Assembly: GCF_001305965.1 (NCBI RefSeq)
Contig: NZ_JXQC01000003.1
Span: forward strand, 1,917,642-1,981,641
Direction: 5' to 3'
Source of the DNA: Erythrobacter sp. SG61-1L
GTDB taxonomy: Bacteria; Pseudomonadota; Alphaproteobacteria; Sphingomonadales; Sphingomonadaceae
DNA length: 64,000 bases
Part shown: piece by piece, positions 33,210-42,043 of the stretch
Layout: every line of letters starts with the position of its first letter
How positions within the stretch are numbered: position 1 is the stretch's first letter
Program-made: the position numbers and the translations under genes
Notes under the pieces: generated by a model
Databases searched by the model: none
What the model saw: the letters and a program-made list of their open reading frames with translations, nothing else
Told to the model about the DNA's origin: nothing

Positions 33210-34721
33210 CTACAACGCCAGCGCCATCCCCACCGTGCGCGGGTCTGCCGCAAGCAGGCCTGCACCGTCAGCCGCCACGCAGGCGATCTGCATCGCCGGT
33301 CGGGTGGCCCAGCGCGGGACTTCGTAGACTGAAGGAGCCGCCTCGCGGAAGGCGAACACGGTTTCCGCATCGAAGCCTTCCTCGATCACTACGCCATCGT
33401 CGGACGGGCGCCATTCCCAGCGCGGGGCGACGATCAGCTTGCCCGGATCGGTTTCGCCGGCAGCGATCCGCGCCAGCGTCTGCGCGTTCCACGGCATCTG
33501 GTTCGCCCCGCCCGGTGTTGCGCCCATCAGGCGCATGCCGTCGCCGGTCTCCACTGCCCAGGCGTGCAGGGTGGTGACCGGGCGCTTCCCCGCTTCAGGG
33601 AAGTTCGCATGGCCGACCGTGCTGCTGAAGCCGCGCCCGGCGCGATTTGCCAGGATCATATCAAATTCCGGCACGATCAATCCGCTGCCGAAACGGGGAT
33701 AGCTGTTGGAATGGATCAGGGTTACGATCGTGCCCGCATCGTCCACCGCCGTGACCATGGACGTACCGGAAATGCCCGAAAGGTCTCGCCTGCGGCGATT
33801 GATCGCCTCCACTACCTCGCGATAGACGCGCGGCTGGCTCGCGGCGGCCACCGGGTCCAGCCCCGCAACGGCATCGGCCAGCGAACCGCCGTGGGTTGGC
33901 AAAGGCGTGACGTGCAGCGCCATGCCCGCCAGAGACGCTGCGGTGGCCGGAAGCCATTCCGCCTGTGCCGTCAGCAGATCTTCCTTGGTCAGCACCCCAC
34001 CGGCACGCGCAACGCGAGCGGCCACGGCATCCCCAACCGGCCCGGCATAGAAATCGGGGCCGCGCGCTACCAATTCTTCCAACATGGCCGCCATGCCGGG
34101 CAGGCGCACCGGCGTGCCAGGAGTGAGGACATCGCCATCGTAGCCATAAGGATAATAGACGGTGCCTTCCGGGTTCATCGCCGCGACCAAGGCGCGGGAT
34201 TCATCGCACAGCACCGAACAGATGCGTGACCAGGCAAAGCCCCGCGCAGCCAGCCCGATTGCCGGTTCCGCGAGCCGCGCAAGCGGCAATCTGCCCTTGG
34301 CCACCAGCGCCAGATAACCCATCGGCGCGGCCGGAACGCCGATGGAGGTCGGCCCCGTTTCCGTCATGCCACCCGCAGCCGCCACCTCGCCCAGCCCCGC
34401 AGGTGCGCCGCCAATGGCCAACAGAGCCTCAGGCGCAGGCGCGCCCTTGTCCCATGCCAGGGCGATCAGATCCCCGCCCAGTCCGCATTTGGGGGGCAGC
34501 AGCACGGTTTCGGCAAGGCCCATCGCCGCCGCCGCGTCATAGGCATTTCCGCCCGCGCGCAGGATTTCCGCCCCGATCAGCGCAGCGGTGGGTGCAGCAG
34601 CAGCAACCATGCCCCAGCGTCCACGGGCGGTCATCTGTTCGGCCATCACCGGCTCGGCCCCGATGGCCCGCCACCGCGCCGCACCGGACAAGGCGCTCGA
34701 TCCGTCCCCTCCCTGGCTCAT
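33210..34721 (-). CDS. Gamma-glutamyltransferase-like Ntn hydrolase (cytoplasmic)
   Basis: A 503-residue protein of the gamma-glutamyltranspeptidase fold. GGNAYDAAAAMGLAETVLLPPKCGLGGDLIAL near residue 60 is the conserved N-terminal region, and the self-cleavage site is before T320 in SGTSMVTAVD, equivalent to TTH.SVVD of classical enzymes. The GATPGGANQ motif near 400 is also present. There is no signal peptide, unlike classical GGT, so it should act in the cytoplasm, perhaps on an amide or gamma-glutamyl adduct. It is the last gene of the minus-strand series beginning with the diiron oxidase, 22 bases after a permease. Confidence 0.8.
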   Translation of the reverse strand: MSQGGDGSSALSGAARWRAIGAEPVMAEQMTARGRWGMVAAAAPTAALIGAEILRAGGNAYDAAAAMGLAETVLLPPKCGLGGDLIALAWDKGAPAPEALLAIGGAPAGLGEVAAAGGMTETGPTSIGVPAAPMGYLALVAKGRLPLARLAEPAIGLAARGFAWSRICSVLCDESRALVAAMNPEGTVYYPYGYDGDVLTPGTPVRLPGMAAMLEELVARGPDFYAGPVGDAVAARVARAGGVLTKEDLLTAQAEWLPATAASLAGMALHVTPLPTHGGSLADAVAGLDPVAAASQPRVYREVVEAINRRRRDLSGISGTSMVTAVDDAGTIVTLIHSNSYPRFGSGLIVPEFDMILANRAGRGFSSTVGHANFPEAGKRPVTTLHAWAVETGDGMRLMGATPGGANQMPWNAQTLARIAAGETDPGKLIVAPRWEWRPSDDGVVIEEGFDAETVFAFREAAPSVYEVPRWATRPAMQIACVAADGAGLLAADPRTVGMALAL

Positions 34722-34743
34722 CGCAATCTTTCCTTTCCGCCGC

Positions 34744-36156
34744 TCAGGCGCCGTGGCGCAGCAGGAGCACCATCGCCGCCACCGCACCTGCTGCCAGTCC
34801 GGCGATCACCGGCCAGCGATTGGCGCTCGCCAGTTCCTCGCGGTCCAGCCAGACCTCGCTCGCCACGGTGCGCACGCCCGACCATGAAAGCAGCACACCC
34901 GCGCCCACCCAGATTGTGGCGACCTGCGCCAGGCTGGCCAGAACCGCGCCCTGATAGACATTCCCATCCGACAGCATGACCGCGATGGTCCCTGCCAGCG
35001 GCAGCCCCTGAAACGCGATCCCGTCCCGCCCGGAAATCGCACCGACGATCACCATCGCCACTGGCAGCAGCACGCACCACAGCGGCCCAGACAAGGCGAA
35101 ATGCTCGCCCAGAGCGTAAACGAAGCCCGGCGTGCCCGGACCAAGGATCGCCTCTGCCGAAGTCCCCTCACCAATCATGAAGAAACCCAGCACCGGCACC
35201 ACCGGCGCGAAGATGCGGATCACCAGGAAGAAGCCCTCGGACATCATGTCAACGATGCTGTCCAGCGCATGGGTGCCGTGCTGCACCACGCAGGTGATGA
35301 TCAGCAGCACCACCGCCATGCCGCCCATCAGGGCAACTGCCATGCCGTTATCCGCCGTCTGCGATGGCCGCAGGATCGAAAGAACCGCCGTGGCACCCAG
35401 CAGCGCCGGAACCACGATGGCCAGGCCTATCTGGCGGCGCGTGGGCGGGGCCACATCAGCCGCCTGCCCTGCCCCTTCCGGCACCGCCGCAAGATCCACT
35501 TCACGCGGGCGCAGTTTTGCCCATGCGAGGCTGACCCCAAGCGCGACGAGGCCGATGACGATGGAAATCAGCAGCGACATAGGCAGGATGGCGCTGGGTG
35601 CCAGCCCGCCCGGCGCGCCGGTGATGCGCGCGGCGGCCTGAATCAACGGATCGGCGGAGAGCGCCATGCCGTGCCCGGCCATGCTCATCGCCATGCCGGT
35701 CGCCAGTGGAGAAAGCCCGGCGCGCACCGCCAGCGGGGCAAGCAGTGCGCCGATCATCAGCACAGTGGGCGTGGGCCAGAAGAACAACGAGAAGAGGTAA
35801 GTCGCAAGCGCGATCATGATGAAGGCGGTGCGCGGCCCGCGCATGAATTTGGCGAAGGGCATCAGCATCACCCGGTCGATGCCTTCCTCGCGCAGGACGT
35901 GCAGCAGCGCGCCCATGAAGCCGACCAGCAGGATCGTGTCGAACAGCCGGGTGCCGCCCACAATGGCCGCACGGAACATGGCCTGTGCGGCGAAGATCGC
36001 CTGATCCACCGGTTCCTGCCCGGCGTTGGGCGAAAGCAGGGCCAGTGCGATAATGCCCAGCATCGCAAGGATGATGACCCCGCGCCGCACCGCCATGGCG
36101 AACAGCATCGATAAGGTGACTGCGAAAAATACCCAGTGTGCCGCCGTAAGGCCCAT
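34744..36156 (-). CDS. Twelve-segment-type membrane permease, ion-transporter-like, copy A
   Basis: A 470-residue polytopic membrane protein with about eleven hydrophobic segments and repeated elements such as FFWPTPTVLMIGALLAPLAVRAG and GHGMALSADPLIQAAARITGA. It is clearly paralogous to the protein at 45897-47366 (shared LSPNAG, FFWPxP, ALSxDPxIQAAxRI, LGPGTPG, LASLxQxxxIWVGxG, SGV). The layout resembles ion-transporter superfamily permeases for organic anions, but I could not assign a family. The ATG at 36154-36156 has GGGAAG upstream. Position after the reductase of the diiron oxidase operon suggests uptake of its substrate or product. Confidence 0.75.
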   Translation of the reverse strand: MGLTAAHWVFFAVTLSMLFAMAVRRGVIILAMLGIIALALLSPNAGQEPVDQAIFAAQAMFRAAIVGGTRLFDTILLVGFMGALLHVLREEGIDRVMLMPFAKFMRGPRTAFIMIALATYLFSLFFWPTPTVLMIGALLAPLAVRAGLSPLATGMAMSMAGHGMALSADPLIQAAARITGAPGGLAPSAILPMSLLISIVIGLVALGVSLAWAKLRPREVDLAAVPEGAGQAADVAPPTRRQIGLAIVVPALLGATAVLSILRPSQTADNGMAVALMGGMAVVLLIITCVVQHGTHALDSIVDMMSEGFFLVIRIFAPVVPVLGFFMIGEGTSAEAILGPGTPGFVYALGEHFALSGPLWCVLLPVAMVIVGAISGRDGIAFQGLPLAGTIAVMLSDGNVYQGAVLASLAQVATIWVGAGVLLSWSGVRTVASEVWLDREELASANRWPVIAGLAAGAVAAMVLLLRHGA

Positions 36157-36323
36157 GCCCGATCTTCCCATTTGCGAACGGCACACCTGGCTTCTTTACC
36201 CGAGCCATTGGCGAGCCGCCGCTCCTCCCGTTGAAAATCCCTGCCTGCCGGTCTCTCCTTGACGGTCCTGGCCTCACTTCCACGGACTGCCCGCTGTGAA
36301 GCGGCGCGGCCCGGCGGTGAGGC

Positions 36324-37901
36324 TCAATCCATCTTGATATATATCTGCCCGCCTTCTTCCTTGACCGGAAAAGTGCGCACGGGCCGCGTTGCGGGCGGAT
36401 TGATCGGCACGCCGGTTTCCAGATCGAAGATCGAGCCGTGGCAGAGGCAGGTGATGCCCTTGCCCTCCACCTTGCCGGAAGCGAGGTGGCAGGCCAGATG
36501 CGTGCACAGATTGTGGATCGCATAAATCTGCCCGCCCGACCGGGCGATGGCCACTTCGATACCGTCCAGCGCGAAACGCCGGGCCATGCCCTCGGTCACC
36601 TGACCGCTGCGGGCGACGCGCTTGAAGGACTCGTCTTCGGAAGAAGCCTCAGCGACATCGCCGCTCTCTTCTTCGTCTTCTTCCTCCGGCGCGCCCATGA
36701 CGAGTTCGGCCAGATCGAGATCGTCATCCGCCAGCAGGGCCGGATCGACCACGCGCTTTTCCGCGATCAGGGTCTTGGAGTGCATGACATCGCCGCCGCG
36801 ATCGAAGCCGAACACGCCCACGACCACGCCATCCTTCAGATAGAAGGCGCTGAAATCATTGTCCTCCACATCGCCGCGTAGAACGATAGTGTCGTAATCG
36901 GCGGAAGAACCGGCGAATTGCAGGTTGAAATCATACTGGTCCGACCAGAACCACGGCACATCGTTAAACTCGGCCCGGCCGCCCAGCATGTTGGTGGCGA
37001 TCACCAGAGCCTGCCGCGTGGCATTGTCGAAATGTTCGATCCGCATGCGGCGGCCGAACAGCATGTGCTGGTGATTTGCGACGTCACCCGCGGCAAAGAC
37101 ATTATGTGCCGAAGTGCGGCCATATTCGTCCACGCGGATGCCGTTGCCGACTGTGATTTCGGAAGCGCGGGCGATCTGGTCGTTCGGCGTCGTGCCGATG
37201 CCGACCACCACCAGCGATCCTTCGATTTCCTCGCCTCCCTGCGTGCGCACGACAACGCCTTCGCCGCGATCCTCGATGCCTTCCACGGCCACGCCGCAGC
37301 GGATCGTCACGCCTTCGCTTTCATGCAGGGCTGAGACATAGCCGCCGACCTCGTCGCCCAGCACGCGGGCGAGCGGCATGGAACCGGCCTCCAGCACAGT
37401 CACCTCCGCACCGGCCTTGCGGGCAGTCGCCGCGATCTCCAGACCGATGAAGCCCCCGCCGACTACGATCAGGTGAGCGCCGGGCTTCAATGCGGCCTTG
37501 ATCGCCTGCGCATCGGCCGCAGTCTTCAGATAGAACACGCGATCCGACGTGACGCCTTCCAGCTTGCGCGGAGAAACGCCCGTGGCGATCAGCACGGCCT
37601 CTGCATCCAGCTTCGTCCCGTCCGACAGGGTGACCTGCCGTGTTTCCACATCGATATGGGTCGCAGCCGTGCCAAGCTTCAGCTCGACGCCGTTCTCACC
37701 ATACCAGTCCGGCTCGACGGACCAGATATCCTCGATGTCCGCCTCTCCGGCGAGAAAATCCTTGGAAAGCGGCGGGCGCTGATAGGGGGCGAGTTCCTCG
37801 TCCCCAACGATCACGATATTGCCGTCGAAGCCCTGGCGCCGCAGCGCCCGTGCGACCGATGCCGAGGCATGACCGCCACCGATAAGTACAAATTGCCGCA
37901 T
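36324..37901 (-). CDS. FAD/NAD(P)H ferredoxin reductase with C-terminal Rieske domain
   Basis: A 525-residue fusion. Residues 1-390 are a class of ferredoxin reductase used with Rieske systems: FVLIGGGHASASVARALRRQG, YQRPPLSKDFL near 40, second dinucleotide site VVGGGFIGLEIAATARKAG near 150, and FAAGDVA near 275. An acidic linker (about 395-420) leads to a Rieske domain at about 430-525 with C466-x-H468 and C485-x-x-H488. It should take electrons from NAD(P)H to its own Rieske centre and on to the separate Rieske ferredoxin encoded next door. Gene order with the diiron oxidase argues that the oxidase is the final acceptor. The fusion of reductase and Rieske is uncommon. Confidence 0.88.
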   Translation of the reverse strand: MRQFVLIGGGHASASVARALRRQGFDGNIVIVGDEELAPYQRPPLSKDFLAGEADIEDIWSVEPDWYGENGVELKLGTAATHIDVETRQVTLSDGTKLDAEAVLIATGVSPRKLEGVTSDRVFYLKTAADAQAIKAALKPGAHLIVVGGGFIGLEIAATARKAGAEVTVLEAGSMPLARVLGDEVGGYVSALHESEGVTIRCGVAVEGIEDRGEGVVVRTQGGEEIEGSLVVVGIGTTPNDQIARASEITVGNGIRVDEYGRTSAHNVFAAGDVANHQHMLFGRRMRIEHFDNATRQALVIATNMLGGRAEFNDVPWFWSDQYDFNLQFAGSSADYDTIVLRGDVEDNDFSAFYLKDGVVVGVFGFDRGGDVMHSKTLIAEKRVVDPALLADDDLDLAELVMGAPEEEDEEESGDVAEASSEDESFKRVARSGQVTEGMARRFALDGIEVAIARSGGQIYAIHNLCTHLACHLASGKVEGKGITCLCHGSIFDLETGVPINPPATRPVRTFPVKEEGGQIYIKMD

Positions 37902-37939
37902 TGGGCCTGTTCACCCCTTACCTTGCGCCAGTGGCGCAA

Positions 37940-38293
37940 TTACCCGACCTGAACGGCACAGCCTTCAGGGTTACTGTCGATGATGCGGGGGACCGGGAAT
38001 ATCTCCACCGTCCCATCGACCACGCGTGTATCGTAAACCGGCTGGCAGCGGCTCCATTGCTGCTCCCACCCGGTCTTGAGATCGAAGGCCCATTGATGGC
38101 CCGGGCAGATCATCTTGCCCTGGAAGATCAGGCCCTTGGACAGCCGCTTGTGCTTGTGAACGCACAGATCAGCCATGGCGTAGACTTCGCCTTCGAACAG
38201 GCAGACGAGCACATCCTCGCCATTCACCTGCACGACCAGCTTCTTCTTGCGCTGCAATTGATCCAGCGGCGCGGCGGCCACCCAGTCAGACAT
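37940..38293 (-). CDS. Rieske-type [2Fe-2S] ferredoxin
   Basis: A 117-residue soluble Rieske ferredoxin with ligands C44-x-H46 and C63-x-x-H66 (DLCVHKH and ICPGHQW). Such small proteins normally feed Rieske dioxygenases, but no oxygenase alpha subunit occurs in this window. It lies 71 bases after the diiron oxidase gene and 38 before the reductase gene on the same strand, so it probably shuttles electrons between them. The ATG at 38291-38293 begins the domain directly; a longer frame upstream has no family similarity. Confidence 0.88.
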   Translation of the reverse strand: MSDWVAAAPLDQLQRKKKLVVQVNGEDVLVCLFEGEVYAMADLCVHKHKRLSKGLIFQGKMICPGHQWAFDLKTGWEQQWSRCQPVYDTRVVDGTVEIFPVPRIIDSNPEGCAVQVG

Positions 38294-38364
38294 GGAATTT
38301 CCGCTTCCTGTGGGGAGGCCGGATGGAGGGGCAAGCCCCTCCATCGCGACCTTCCGGGCCTCGA

Positions 38365-39105
38365 TCAGGCGGCAATCGCCTCGGGCGCCGCATTGGCGGC
38401 TTCGAGGTCGGGCTTCACGTAATAGTCGTAGAGCGACTTGGTGTAGGACACGCGCATATCGGCAGCGTCGCGGATTGCTTCGAGGCATTCCTGCTGCAGT
38501 TCAGGCGTGTTGGCGTATTTCAGCACGATTTCATAACCGCGCGCGCCGTGCACCTCGTCAGAGGAGATGTGCAGTTCGAAGAACTCGGCCTCGTCTTCGG
38601 TGAAGCCATACTTCTCAATCAGCACCGGATATTGGCGGCGGTAGATTTCAGGAACCTGCGATTCCAGGCCCACGATCAGCGCAGCCGAAGCGACCACCCA
38701 GTTCTTGCGCATGGCAACGGCATAGCACCAGCCCTGGAAGCCGCGCGTCACCGGGTTCATGTTGGCCGGATCGGTCATGCGTTCTTCAGTGGTGCCGCAG
38801 GCGAGCGCAAAGCGCAGCAGCAGGTCGGTGTGGCGGATATCGGCCAGTTCTTCCTCATACATGTTCTGCAGCAGGAAGTCCTTGGCATCCATCGCCGTTT
38901 CCGGGGCGTTGGCATAGATGTAGCCCAGATAGTCCGCGAAGGGGCCGACATACTGATAGTGGTTTTCGGCCCAGCGGCAGAAATGCTCGCGCTTCAGCTC
39001 GCCATTGGTCCAGGCAAGACTGAAGGATGCGTCCTTCGCTGCGCGGCCTTCCATTGCCTTCTTGATCGCAACCTTGAACTCTTCCGGGGACATCAATTCG
39101 GCCAT
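38365..39105 (-). CDS. Haem-oxygenase-like diiron oxidase (TenA/PqqC-like HDO)
   Basis: A 246-residue, all-helical protein of the TenA/PqqC-like iron-containing redox enzyme family. The ligand positions of HDO enzymes appear complete: E85 (MYEEE segment) and H92, E148 (GLESQVPEIY), and H179, D183, H186 (FELHISSDEVHG). HDOs use a labile diiron site and O2 to cleave or hydroxylate amino acids and fatty acids (UndA, BesC, SznF are known examples). It leads an operon with a Rieske ferredoxin and reductase, which would supply electrons, and has a GntR-type operator in its promoter. The substrate is unknown; an amino acid or amine would fit the neighbours. Confidence 0.82.
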   Translation of the reverse strand: MAELMSPEEFKVAIKKAMEGRAAKDASFSLAWTNGELKREHFCRWAENHYQYVGPFADYLGYIYANAPETAMDAKDFLLQNMYEEELADIRHTDLLLRFALACGTTEERMTDPANMNPVTRGFQGWCYAVAMRKNWVVASAALIVGLESQVPEIYRRQYPVLIEKYGFTEDEAEFFELHISSDEVHGARGYEIVLKYANTPELQQECLEAIRDAADMRVSYTKSLYDYYVKPDLEAANAAPEAIAA

Positions 39106-39137
39106 TTCTCAATCCTCCAATTTCGCTTGAGATAAGT

Positions 39138-39170
39138 TGTATACAGTATGCATATGAGAGTCAATGCCGC
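39138..39170 (-). promoter_or_regulatory. Promoter with GntR-type operator 3 (before the diiron oxidase)
   Basis: The exact consensus TGTATACAGTATGC is at 39138-39151. On the minus strand TTGACT lies 15 bases before TATACA of the operator, a plausible -35/-10 pair with the -10 inside the operator. The start codon is 33 bases downstream. Confidence 0.7.
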
Positions 39171-39992
39171 CTAGCTGCCAATCCGGTTTCTGCTGGCAAG
39201 CGAGGCCAGCATGGAAATGGCGCTAAGCGGAGTAAGCGAGCCGGTGCGCGGATTGTCTGGCATCTTCTGGCTTTCGACCTTGATCTGCAGCTTCGCGGCG
39301 GGGGAGTTCACGTGGATCTCCTGATAGAGGCTGGTCACATGCGGATCGGCCCACATCTGAACCTGCGTTCCTTCCGGCCCGAGAGTCGCGAGGCTAAGCG
39401 TGGCCGCGACATTGGCATTGGCGGGGAAGGCACGCGCGGCCTCTGCCGCATTGCCCTCGAAGATCAGCATGGCTTCGCTCAGGCTCGACAGATCATAGCC
39501 CTGCGCCACCACATGCGGCGCGTCGGCCAGGCTTTCAGGCGGCTTGCGCGAGATCAGCGTCACGGAATCGAACCCGGCGCGCGCCAGTGCCCGCAACCCG
39601 TCGAAGCCGACGATCCCGCCGGAAGGAACCATGATCCGCGCGCCCGTTTCTTCCGCACGGCGGAACAGTTCGGGCCGGGCGAGCAGCGCACCGGAATTCA
39701 TCGTGATGAAGATCTTGCCCGCCTCGATCGCGGGCGGTGCAATCTCGTCCATGGCGGCGGCCACGGCGGCATCGAACACAACGTCCACTGAAGCCACCAA
39801 TTCGTTGACCGGAAGGATCGGCGCAGGACGAGTGAGGCGCGCCAGCGCAGGCGCGGCCTTGGCAGGATCGCGAACGGTCAGGCCGGCAAGTTCCAGCCCC
39901 TCCAGCGCATCCGGACCATCCAGTGCCGCGACGACCATCTGGCCGATCACGCCAAAGCCCACGATACCCACTTTCAGGGGGCCTACCTGCAT
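39171..39992 (-). CDS. Aspartate dehydrogenase-like NAD(P)-dependent enzyme (NadX family)
   Basis: A 273-residue protein with N-terminal NAD(P)-binding motif VGIVGFGVIGQMV and a C-terminal DUF108-type domain. Family motifs: MNSGALL near 110, VPSGGIVGFDGLRA near 130 (classical VPSGAIGGLDAL), NVAATLSLA near 205, and NPRTGSLTPLSAISML near 255. Aspartate dehydrogenases interconvert L-aspartate with iminoaspartate/oxaloacetate and ammonia; small changes in the active-site loop (SGGIVGF) leave room for a related amino acid. It lies 65 bases upstream of the diiron oxidase on the same strand and has its own operator next to the start codon, so it may release ammonia from a product of the pathway. Confidence 0.82.
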   Translation of the reverse strand: MQVGPLKVGIVGFGVIGQMVVAALDGPDALEGLELAGLTVRDPAKAAPALARLTRPAPILPVNELVASVDVVFDAAVAAAMDEIAPPAIEAGKIFITMNSGALLARPELFRRAEETGARIMVPSGGIVGFDGLRALARAGFDSVTLISRKPPESLADAPHVVAQGYDLSSLSEAMLIFEGNAAEAARAFPANANVAATLSLATLGPEGTQVQMWADPHVTSLYQEIHVNSPAAKLQIKVESQKMPDNPRTGSLTPLSAISMLASLASRNRIGS

Positions 39993-40005
39993 TACCACTT
40001 CACCC

Positions 40006-40015
40006 TGTATACAAT
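40006..40015 (-). promoter_or_regulatory. GntR-type operator 4 (before the aspartate dehydrogenase-like gene)
   Basis: TGTATACAAT on the plus strand, ATTGTATACAGGG on the minus strand; it has the core GTATAC but a poorer second half than the other sites. It ends 14 bases before the start codon. Confidence 0.5.
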
Positions 40016-40117
40016 CGACATTACACATGCTCGCATAGTGCGATTTGTGTGGAATGCAAATGGCCAGATTGCTCCGAGTGACGTTACGTCGCAGCGGATC
40101 GGCAAGAAGGGGTAGGA

Positions 40118-40933
40118 ATGGAGTTTCTCGACACGGGAACGGCCCGGCTGGCCTATCGGACAGATGGCCCGAAGGACGCCCCCGCCTTGCTCTGCATCCA
40201 TGGTTCGTGGGACGATCACCATAGCTGGAACGGCGTGGCCGAGCGACTGCCCGAACTGCGTACCATCCGCTATGACCGGCGCGGCCACAGCCTCAGTTCG
40301 GCCCCGCCAGGGCAAGGCCGGTTGAGCGAGGATGTGGACGATGCACTTGCCCTGCTCGACGCGCTGGGGATCGGCAGTGCCCATGTGATCGGCCATTCCT
40401 ATGGCGCCAATGTCGCCATCGTTCTGGCCGCCCGCGCACCGGAGCGGATTGGCACGCTGTTCCTGCACGAGCCGCCAGTCTTCGGACTGCTTGGAGGCGG
40501 CAACGAGGCCGACCTTGCACTGCGCGCCGAGGCAATGGCCACGATGAAGCGCGCGGCGGAACTGCTGGAAGCGGGCAAGACTTTCGCCGGTGCCCATCTG
40601 TTCATCGAACACGTCGCATTCGGTCCGGGAAGCTGGGAGCATCTGTTCGATGCGGAAGCCCGCGCCACGATCCTTGCCAATGCGCATACATGGCTGGACC
40701 AGTCGCGCGACCCGGAACGGCTGGCCGTGGACGTGACAGCCCTCGCCCATTTCACCGGCCCTGTCGTGATGACGACCGGCCGCGACAGCCTGCCCGCCTA
40801 TCCGGCGACCGTGCTCCATATCGCCGCCGCCCTTCCCGCCATGGCCGTGCATGAAGTGGGCGGCGGGCATGGGGCGCATATTTCTCATCCTGCCGATATT
40901 GCTGCGGTAATCCGGGCATCGCTGGGCGAATGA
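40118..40933 (+). CDS. Alpha/beta hydrolase
   Basis: A 271-residue alpha/beta-hydrolase: oxyanion region CIHGSWDDHHSWN near residue 27, nucleophile S93 in GHSYGAN, and catalytic histidine in GGGHGAHISHP near the end. It lacks a signal peptide and so acts in the cytoplasm on an unknown ester, amide or lactone. It is transcribed divergently from the aspartate dehydrogenase-like gene, whose operator-promoter lies in the shared 125-base gap. Confidence 0.82.
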   Translation: MEFLDTGTARLAYRTDGPKDAPALLCIHGSWDDHHSWNGVAERLPELRTIRYDRRGHSLSSAPPGQGRLSEDVDDALALLDALGIGSAHVIGHSYGANVAIVLAARAPERIGTLFLHEPPVFGLLGGGNEADLALRAEAMATMKRAAELLEAGKTFAGAHLFIEHVAFGPGSWEHLFDAEARATILANAHTWLDQSRDPERLAVDVTALAHFTGPVVMTTGRDSLPAYPATVLHIAAALPAMAVHEVGGGHGAHISHPADIAAVIRASLGE

Positions 40934-40942
40934 GGCCATGTG

Positions 40943-41938
40943 TCAGGCCGCCCCTTCGGCGGCACTCGCCCGCAGGGCAGCGCCTTCCTGCGCATAGGAT
41001 CGCGCGATGAAGGCGCACAGGATCAGCTGGATCTGGTGGAAGATCATCAGCGGCAGGATCAGGAAGCCCACCTGAGCGGCGGGGAACAGGGCCGCCGCCA
41101 TCGGAACCCCGCTGGCGAGGCTCTTCTTCGAGCCGCAGAAGACCAGCACGATCTCGTCCTCGCGCGCGAACCACAGCCGCCCGGCCCAGCGCGTGACACC
41201 CAGGACGACAAGCAGCAGCAGCGATCCGGTGATGAAGATCGCGACAAGGTCCGCAATCGAAATACGTGACCACAGCCCTTCGACCACGGCCGCGCTGAAG
41301 GCGGTGTAGACCACCAGCAGGATCGAACCGCGATCGAGACGGCCCAGCAGGCTCTTGTGCCGGTCAACAAAAGTGCCGGTCAACGGACGGGAGAAATGGC
41401 CCACTGCGAAAGGCAACAGCAGGGTAGTCGCCACCGAGCCTATTGCATCCAGTGTGCCGCCATGCGCCTCCCCCGCACCAGGGATCATCAGGCCTGCCAA
41501 CAGCGGCGTAAGGAACACGCCGGCGATATTGGACAGCGAGGCGCTGCACACAGCCGCAGCGATATTGCCGCCCGCGATGCTGGTGAAGGCGATGGAAGAC
41601 TGGACAGTCGAAGGCAGGACAGACAGGAACAGGAACCCGCCCTTCAGATCATTGTCCAGCAGACTGTCGGGCAAGGCCGCTATGCCAAGGCCCAGCAGGG
41701 GAAACAGGATGAAGGTGCTCGCCCCGACGGCGAGATGGAGGCGCCATGCGCCGAGGCCGCCCAGCACAGCCTCGCGCGTCAGCTTGGCACCGTGCATGAA
41801 GAACAGCAGCGTGATCGCCGCCTTGGTCGCCCAGGAAAAGCCGGTGGCGACCGTGCCCTGACAGGGCAGGAAAGTGGCCAGCCCCACACAAGCGAGGAGG
41901 AGCAGGGTGAATGTGTCTGGCCGGATCTTCTTGAGCAT
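40943..41938 (-). CDS. Bile acid:sodium symporter-like permease (SBF-like, YfeH type)
   Basis: A 331-residue membrane protein with about ten hydrophobic segments of the SBF-like family: FLPCQGTVATGFSWATKAAITLLFFMHGAKL near residue 25, LSVLPSTVQSSIAFTSIAGGNIAAAVCSASLSNI near 120, and FCGSKKSLASGVPMA near 255. YfeH-like members are poorly characterised organic anion:sodium symporters. The ATG at 41936-41938 has GGAAG upstream. It follows the TonB receptor on the same strand and could be the inner-membrane partner for the ligand brought in by that receptor. Confidence 0.83.
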   Translation of the reverse strand: MLKKIRPDTFTLLLLACVGLATFLPCQGTVATGFSWATKAAITLLFFMHGAKLTREAVLGGLGAWRLHLAVGASTFILFPLLGLGIAALPDSLLDNDLKGGFLFLSVLPSTVQSSIAFTSIAGGNIAAAVCSASLSNIAGVFLTPLLAGLMIPGAGEAHGGTLDAIGSVATTLLLPFAVGHFSRPLTGTFVDRHKSLLGRLDRGSILLVVYTAFSAAVVEGLWSRISIADLVAIFITGSLLLLVVLGVTRWAGRLWFAREDEIVLVFCGSKKSLASGVPMAAALFPAAQVGFLILPLMIFHQIQLILCAFIARSYAQEGAALRASAAEGAA

Positions 41939-42043
41939 TACGCAGCTTCCGTTCGCATCCGGGGCCATCCGATCTTCGGCGTGCCCAGCTGCGAAAAAGA
42001 GGCTGGCCCGCACCGAGGTGCAGGCCAGCCACAGTTGGGTGGA

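Noticed and set aside
38365..39105. Thiaminase TenA or pyrroloquinoline quinone synthase PqqC
   Set aside because: The diiron ligand pattern (H179, D183, H186 in FELHISSDEVHG) is complete, and no thiamine or PQQ synthesis genes are nearby.
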